In this document: positions 59,882 to 64,000 of the stretch, in pieces
How the letters are laid out: each line of letters begins with the position of its first letter
How positions within the stretch are numbered: position 1 is the first letter of the stretch
Assembly (NCBI RefSeq): GCF_002159625.1
Contig: NZ_NFIZ01000001.1
Span: forward strand, 1-64,000
Direction: 5' to 3'
Length of the DNA stretch: 64,000 nt
Source: Olsenella sp. An285
Lineage (GTDB): Bacteria; Actinomycetota; Coriobacteriia; Coriobacteriales; Atopobiaceae
Program-made: the position numbers and the translations under genes
Notes under the pieces: model-generated
The model's input: the letters and a program-made list of their open reading frames with translations, nothing else
Told to the model about the DNA's origin: nothing
Database searches by the model: none

Positions 59882-61518
59882 GGGTGATGCTGCGACTTAT
59901 TGGACTGGTGCGCCCGCTCGTGGGGTTCATGGCGCTGGCGATCCTCATGGGACTTCTCGGCCACGCGTGCGCGGCGGCGATCACGGTGCTCGGCGGATAC
60001 GGCGTGCTCGCGGTGCTCGCCGGCGGCGCTGCCGCCCCGCTCGCGGGCCTCATCGTGGCGATGGCGGTCTGCGCCGTGGCGCGCGGGCTTCTTCGCTACG
60101 GCGAGCAGGCGTGCAACCACTTCATCGCGTTCAAGCTGCTCGCGCTCATCCGCGACCGGGTGTTCCGGGCTCTCCGCCGCCTGGCGCCCGCCAAGCTCGA
60201 GGGGCGCGACCGCGGCGACCTCATCTCGCTCATCACCTCTGACATCGAGCTTCTCGAGGTCTTCTACGCGCACACCATCTCCCCGACGGCGATCGCCCTG
60301 CTCTTCTGCGCGGGTGCCTGCGCCTTCATCGGGAGCTTCCATCCTGTGCTCGCCGTCGTGGCCGCGGCGTCGTACCTCGCCGTGGGCGTGGCGTGCCCGC
60401 TCGTCGCGGCGCGTCTCGCCGGGGACGCCGGCGCTCACTTCCGCGCCGGCGCGGGCGAGCTCTCGAGCTTCGTTCTGGAGAGCCTGCGCGGCCTGGACGA
60501 GATCCTGCAGTACGGCGCGGGTGCGGGGCGCCTCGCTCAGATGGACGAGCGGTCCCGCGAGCTCGCCGCGGACGAGGAGCGCATGAAGCGGGCAACGGGT
60601 CGCGCCACGGCGCTCACCAACACCGTCATTCTCGCCTGCGACCTGGCCATGCTGCTCGTGGCGGCCGGTCTCAACGCGCGGGGCTCCGTGGGCTTTGACG
60701 GCGTGCTCATCCCCGTACTCGCGCTCATGAGCTCGTTTGGGCCGGTGGTGGCGCTCGCGAACCTGGGCTCCACGCTGCAGCCCACCCTCGCCGCGGGCAA
60801 TCGCGTGCTCGCCATCCTGGACGAGGAGCCGGTGACGCCGGAGGTCACGGGCGAGAAGCGCGTGGGCTTCTCTGGCGCCGCGGCAGGCCACGTGGGCTTT
60901 TCCTACGGAGACGAGCGCGTGCTCGATGACGTCTCGCTCGAGGCTCCCGTGGGCAGGGTGGTGGGCATCACCGGGCGCTCCGGCTCCGGCAAGTCCACGC
61001 TGCTGCGCCTCTTCATGCGCTTCTGGGACGCGGACGAGGGCAGCGTCTCCGTCTCCGGGCGCGATGTGCGCCGCGTGGACACCGCCAACCTGCGCGAGCT
61101 GGAGTCCCTCGTCACGCAGGAGACCCACCTCTTCCACGACAGCATCCGCAACAACCTGCGCATCGCGCGGCTCGACGCCACGGACGAAGAGATCGAGGAC
61201 GCCTGCCGCAAGGCCTCGGTCCACGACTTCGTGACGAGCCTGCCCAAGGGCTACGACACGCCCGTCGGCGAGCTCGGGGACACCCTCTCCGGCGGCGAGC
61301 GCCAGCGCCTGGGGCTCGCGCGCGCCTTCCTGCACGACGCCCCGTTCATGCTGCTCGACGAGCCCACGAGCAACCTCGACAGCCTGAACGAGGCCGTCAT
61401 CCTGCGCTCCATCACCAAGGAGCGCGGCGAGCGCACGGTTCTTCTCGTCTCCCACCGCCCGTCCACGATGCGCATCGCCGACACCGTGGTCAGCGTTGAG
61501 AACGGGAGGGTGAGCTGA
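59878..61518 (+). CDS. CydC-like ABC exporter half-transporter
   Basis: 546 residues, partner of the preceding protein. Exporter helices span about 1-300. KLEGRDRGDLISLITSDIELLEVFYAHTISP near 95-125 is typical of CydC-like subunits. ATPase: Walker A GRSGSGKST near 367, signature LSGGERQRLGLARAF near 475, Walker B MLLDEPTSNLD near 495. It starts by ATGA overlap, and its last base is the first base of the following gene, so the operon continues. Confidence 0.88.
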   Translation: MRVMLRLIGLVRPLVGFMALAILMGLLGHACAAAITVLGGYGVLAVLAGGAAAPLAGLIVAMAVCAVARGLLRYGEQACNHFIAFKLLALIRDRVFRALRRLAPAKLEGRDRGDLISLITSDIELLEVFYAHTISPTAIALLFCAGACAFIGSFHPVLAVVAAASYLAVGVACPLVAARLAGDAGAHFRAGAGELSSFVLESLRGLDEILQYGAGAGRLAQMDERSRELAADEERMKRATGRATALTNTVILACDLAMLLVAAGLNARGSVGFDGVLIPVLALMSSFGPVVALANLGSTLQPTLAAGNRVLAILDEEPVTPEVTGEKRVGFSGAAAGHVGFSYGDERVLDDVSLEAPVGRVVGITGRSGSGKSTLLRLFMRFWDADEGSVSVSGRDVRRVDTANLRELESLVTQETHLFHDSIRNNLRIARLDATDEEIEDACRKASVHDFVTSLPKGYDTPVGELGDTLSGGERQRLGLARAFLHDAPFMLLDEPTSNLDSLNEAVILRSITKERGERTVLLVSHRPSTMRIADTVVSVENGRVS

Positions 61519-61883
61519 TGGCGCGTACGACCGACACCGCGCGCGTGGCGGCCAAGCGCGAGCGCGAGAAGCGCATGGTCTCCGAGATGATCGCGCTCTA
61601 CTGCCGCAAACGGCACGGTGCGCGCGGCGGCGAGCTCTGCCCGGAGTGTGCCGAGCTCGCGGAGTACGCGCGGCAGCGCAGCGACCGCTGCCCGTTCATG
61701 GAGACCAAGACCTTCTGCTCAAACTGCCGCGTTCACTGCTACAAGCCGGAGATGCGCGAGAAGATCCGCGAGGTCATGCGCTTCTCGGGCCCGCGCATGA
61801 TCTTCCATCACCCCGTGGCGGCCGTCCGTCACGTCATCGAGACCAAGGCCGAGAAGAGGCGACTTTCCAAGGAGGGCGCATGA
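61518..61883 (+). CDS. YgbA_NO (nitrous-oxide-stimulated promoter) family protein
   Basis: 121 residues, soluble, with the cysteine pattern of the YgbA_NO family: LCPECAELAEYA near 35-46, RCPFMETKTFCSNCRVHCYKP near 54-76. FSGPRMIFHHPVAAVRHVI near 85-105 is the second conserved block. Homologues are induced by nitric oxide and help recovery from nitrosative stress in enterics. It is coupled to the exporter gene (TGATG) and to the YbaN gene (ATGA). The Cys/His set suggests metal or FeS binding (inference). Confidence 0.85.
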   Translation: MARTTDTARVAAKREREKRMVSEMIALYCRKRHGARGGELCPECAELAEYARQRSDRCPFMETKTFCSNCRVHCYKPEMREKIREVMRFSGPRMIFHHPVAAVRHVIETKAEKRRLSKEGA

Positions 61884-62266
61884 AGGTGAAGAAGGTGCTG
61901 CTCGTCGCGCTGGGATGCGCGGGGCTCGTGCTGGGGGCCATTGGCGCGGTGGTGCCGCTGCTCCCGGCGTTTCCGTTTCTGATGCTCGCGGCGTTCTGCT
62001 TTGCCAAGAGCTCGGAGCGGCTGCACGCGTGGTTCACGGGCACCAAGCTCTACAAGAAGAACCTCGAGAGCTACGTGAGCGGCCAGGGCATGGACTGGGC
62101 CACCAAGATTCGCGTGATGATCACGGTGACCGTGCTCATGTCCATCGGCTTTGTCATGATGCACGCGGTGCGCGTGGGGCAGGTCGTCCTCGCGTGCGTG
62201 TGGGTGTTCCACATCCTGTACTTCTGCTTTGGCGTGAAGACCCGTCGCGTGCCTGCGGAGGCGTGA
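61880..62266 (+). CDS. YbaN / DUF454 membrane protein
   Basis: 128 residues with three helices (about 6-40, 75-95, 98-118). GCAGLVLGAIGAVVPLLPAFPFLMLAAFCFAKSS near 12-46 is the DUF454 signature, followed by LHAWFTGTKLYKKNLESY. The family is widely found next to haem, cytochrome or YgbA genes, with no known activity. It overlaps the YgbA_NO gene by 4 bases and ends the operon. Confidence 0.88.
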   Translation: MKVKKVLLVALGCAGLVLGAIGAVVPLLPAFPFLMLAAFCFAKSSERLHAWFTGTKLYKKNLESYVSGQGMDWATKIRVMITVTVLMSIGFVMMHAVRVGQVVLACVWVFHILYFCFGVKTRRVPAEA

Positions 62267-62316
62267 GCGGCGGGCGAGAAGAACGCGAGCTCGTAAGGAG
62301 ATAAGGGGAGGTTGCC

Positions 62317-62682
62317 ATGATCAACGTCATCATCGTCCTGGCCGTGGTGGCGGTCGTCCTTCTTGCCGCCCAGCGCTACCTGCGGACGCTCCGCCGGGGC
62401 GGCTGCGGGTGCGGGTGCTCGGGCGGGGGAGAGTCGCACGTCACGCGCCCGACGGTCGCAGATACCAACGAGGCGCATTACCCGTACGCTGCAGACCTCA
62501 CCGTCGAGGGCATGCACTGTGACCACTGCCTCGCCGCCGTGGAGGCCGCGCTCGACGGCATCGGCGGCGTGTGGGCGCGCGCGAGCCTCCCCGACCGCGT
62601 GCGCGTGCTCTCCAAGGATCCGATCGATCCCGTCGCGCTCGCTGCTGCCGTGGAGTCGGCCGGCTACCACGTGGCGGGATAG
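62317..62682 (+). CDS. FeoB-associated-like membrane anchor fused to an HMA metal-binding domain
   Basis: 121 residues. An N-terminal helix (about 2-20, INVIIVLAVVAVVLLAAQ) and a cysteine cluster RGGCGCGCSGGG near 27-38 resemble small FeoB-associated Cys-rich proteins. Residues 55-121 form a heavy-metal-associated domain with GMHCDHC near 65-71. It probably binds copper or a similar soft metal at the membrane. ATG 62317 follows GGGGAGG. Its space from the upstream operon is 50 bases and contains a CGAGAAGAAC word. Confidence 0.8.
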   Translation: MINVIIVLAVVAVVLLAAQRYLRTLRRGGCGCGCSGGGESHVTRPTVADTNEAHYPYAADLTVEGMHCDHCLAAVEAALDGIGGVWARASLPDRVRVLSKDPIDPVALAAAVESAGYHVAG

Positions 62683-62867
62683 CGCGCGGCTTCTGGACGG
62701 TTCTTCTCGCCAGAGCGTCCGCAGCTGCGCGCGGCCCGCTAGTTGTGAAGAACCCGTGTGGTATGGGCTAAAAGTAAACCTACTCAAACTTTCGAGTCAG
62801 AAATGCGGCCAGAGGGGTATCACTTGAGCAAGCCCCAACGGGTAGCCACCAATCAAAGGAGCCAAGC

Positions 62868-63431
62868 ATGTCCCTCATCAACAAGGAGATCGCCGACTTC
62901 ACCGTCCAGGCCTATCAGGACGGGGACTTCCACACCGTCACCAAGGCGGACACCCTCGGGCACTGGAGCCTGTTCTTCTTCTATCCCGCCGACTTCACTT
63001 TCGTCTGCCCCACCGAGCTCGAGGAGCTGGCAGAGAACTATGACGCCTTCAAGGCCGAGGGCTGCGAGGTCTACTCCGTGAGCTGCGACACCCACTTCGT
63101 GCACAAGGCGTGGCACGACGAGTCCGAGCGCGTGGGCAAGGTTGCCTACCCCATGCTGGCGGACCCGGCGCACGTCCTCGCGCGCGACTTCGAGGTCCTG
63201 ATCGAGGACGACGGCCTCGCCGAGCGCGGCGCCTTCATCGTGGACCCCGAGGGCCGCATCCAGGTCTACGAGGTCACGGCCGGCGGCATCGGCCGCAACG
63301 CCAAGGAGCTGCTGCGCCTGGTCCAGGCCGCCAAGTTCGTGGCCGAGCACGGCGACCAGGTCTGCCCCGCCAAGTGGCAGCCGGGCGCCGAGACGCTGAG
63401 GCCTAGCCTCGACCTGGTGGGTCAGCTGTAG
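62868..63431 (+). CDS. ahpC: Alkyl hydroperoxide reductase subunit C (2-Cys peroxiredoxin)
   Basis: Reduces hydrogen peroxide, organic peroxides and peroxynitrite. 187 residues, the standard length. Peroxidatic Cys47 is in FTFVCPTELEEL, resolving Cys166 in GDQVCPAKW. The N-terminal MSLINKEIADFTVQAYQDGDF is typical AhpC. ATG 62868 follows AAAGGAG. The flavin reductase-like gene follows 76 bases downstream, as in ahpCF operons. The upstream 185 bases hold a GGACG/CGTCC hairpin around GTTCTTCTCG (62700-62709) and an AT-rich promoter region near 62760-62800. Confidence 0.96.
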   Translation: MSLINKEIADFTVQAYQDGDFHTVTKADTLGHWSLFFFYPADFTFVCPTELEELAENYDAFKAEGCEVYSVSCDTHFVHKAWHDESERVGKVAYPMLADPAHVLARDFEVLIEDDGLAERGAFIVDPEGRIQVYEVTAGGIGRNAKELLRLVQAAKFVAEHGDQVCPAKWQPGAETLRPSLDLVGQL

Positions 63432-63507
63432 GCGCGCTGTGCGCGAAGACTCGGACAGGGCCGCGACCGGGCATCCGGCCGCGGCCCTCGTACATAGGGA
63501 GCAAAGA

Positions 63508-64000
63508 ATGAGCGAGAAAAACCTGAGCGAGAAGAACGCAAGCGAGAAGAACGCAAGCGAGAAGAACGCGGCGGCCCGGCCCGATTCCAAGAGCCTCTAC
63601 GACGCCGTCATCATCGGCGGCGGTCCCGCCGGCCTCACCGCGGCCCTTTACCTCGCACGGGCGCGCTACCGCGTGCTCGTGGTCGAGCGCGAGACGTTCG
63701 GCGGGCAGATCACCATCACGAGCGAGGTGGTGAACTACCCCGGCGTCCTCTCCGCGAGCGGCGCCGAGCTCACCGAGACCATGCGGCGGCAGGCCGAGTC
63801 GTTCGGCGCGGAGTTCCTGCTCGCCGAGGTGACGGGGCTCGATCTGGCGGGCGACGTCAAGCGCGTGAGCACCTCGCGCGGGGAGCTCTCCTGCCTCGCG
63901 GTCCTTCTCGCCACCGGGGCGAGCCCGCGCCGCCTGGGCTTTGCCGGCGAGGAGGAGTTCCGCGGGCGCGGCGTGGCCTACTGCGCCACCTGCGATGGCG
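63508..64000 (+). CDS. Thioredoxin-reductase/AhpF-like flavoprotein, cut by window edge
   Basis: The first 164 codons are visible. After an unusual N-terminus (MSEKNLSEKNASEKNASEKN) comes the FAD-binding DAVIIGGGPAGLTAALYLARA. FGGQITITSEVVNYPG and VLLATGASPRRLGFAGEEEFRG follow, and the redox-active YCATCDG lies at the very end. This is the TrxB-like form; whether it continues into an AhpF-type or longer protein cannot be seen. ATG 63508 is preceded by GGGAGCAAAG. Behind ahpC it is the likely electron donor for the peroxiredoxin. The SEKN repeats come from tandem copies of the window's CGAGAAGAAC word. Confidence 0.9.
   Translation, partial: MSEKNLSEKNASEKNASEKNAAARPDSKSLYDAVIIGGGPAGLTAALYLARARYRVLVVERETFGGQITITSEVVNYPGVLSASGAELTETMRRQAESFGAEFLLAEVTGLDLAGDVKRVSTSRGELSCLAVLLATGASPRRLGFAGEEEFRGRGVAYCATCDG

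Overview
The window reads as a chromosome segment of a GC-rich (roughly two-thirds G+C) Gram-positive anaerobe. Inference: an actinobacterium of the class Coriobacteriia, probably Olsenella/Atopobiaceae-like. The grounds are the base composition, a monomeric [FeFe]-hydrogenase with group-B-type motifs, peptide and sugar fermentation genes, a nadABC-niaR operon, and Gram-positive style Tat lipoproteins and Bce-type transporters. No rRNA, phage, integrase, transposase or CRISPR array was found. One tRNA gene (Thr, CGT) is present.

Layout. 1-5145: a BceAB-type ABC exporter, a PTS IIA-glucose protein and glycerol dehydrogenase. 5419-8819: a small hypothetical, a phosphoglycolate-phosphatase-like HAD enzyme and aspS. 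8958-12009: a membrane double-Cache sensor-like protein, then a broken junction where a 5'-truncated amino-acid binding protein meets a 5'-truncated aquaporin, then tRNA-Thr. 12537-22441: a transglutaminase-like multidomain protein and a GH29 fucosidase, divergent from a complete dipeptide/oligopeptide ABC operon. 22860-31604: RpiR regulator with a GH1 6-phospho-beta-glucosidase, Pit phosphate transporter with its DUF47 partner, an RHH/PIN toxin-antitoxin pair, a HAD hydrolase, threonine aldolase and ilvE. 31817-38783: a hypothetical, hisS, a MacAB-like efflux set and an RluA-type pseudouridine synthase. 38950-44415: hydrogenase, NdpA-like protein, a coiled-coil cell-wall hydrolase and a polysaccharide deacetylase. 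44517-48328: nadA-nadB-nadC-niaR. 48588-57884: membrane proteins, alpha-amylase, DeoR regulator, PepV-type dipeptidase, ROK fructokinase and hemolysin III. 58118-64000: CydDC-like exporter with YgbA_NO and YbaN proteins, an HMA-domain membrane protein, ahpC and the start of a thioredoxin-reductase-like gene cut by the window edge.

The most unusual aspect lies between the genes. Almost every intergenic space longer than about 100 bases holds one or more palindromic elements, belonging to at least eight sequence families. Several share an inner word CGAGAAGAAC / GTTCTTCTCG, which I count about 28 times exactly in 64 kb on both strands. Some of these elements reach into genes: one lies in frame at the start of nadB, three supply or overlap stop codons, and the word is tandemly repeated as SEKN at the N-terminus of the last gene. 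This looks like a dense REP/MITE-like or uptake-sequence-like repeat system.

Functionally the genes fit a saccharolytic and peptidolytic fermenter: peptide import plus intracellular peptidase, sugar-phosphate hydrolysis, hydrogen metabolism, NAD synthesis under its own repressor, and peroxide and nitrosative stress defence.
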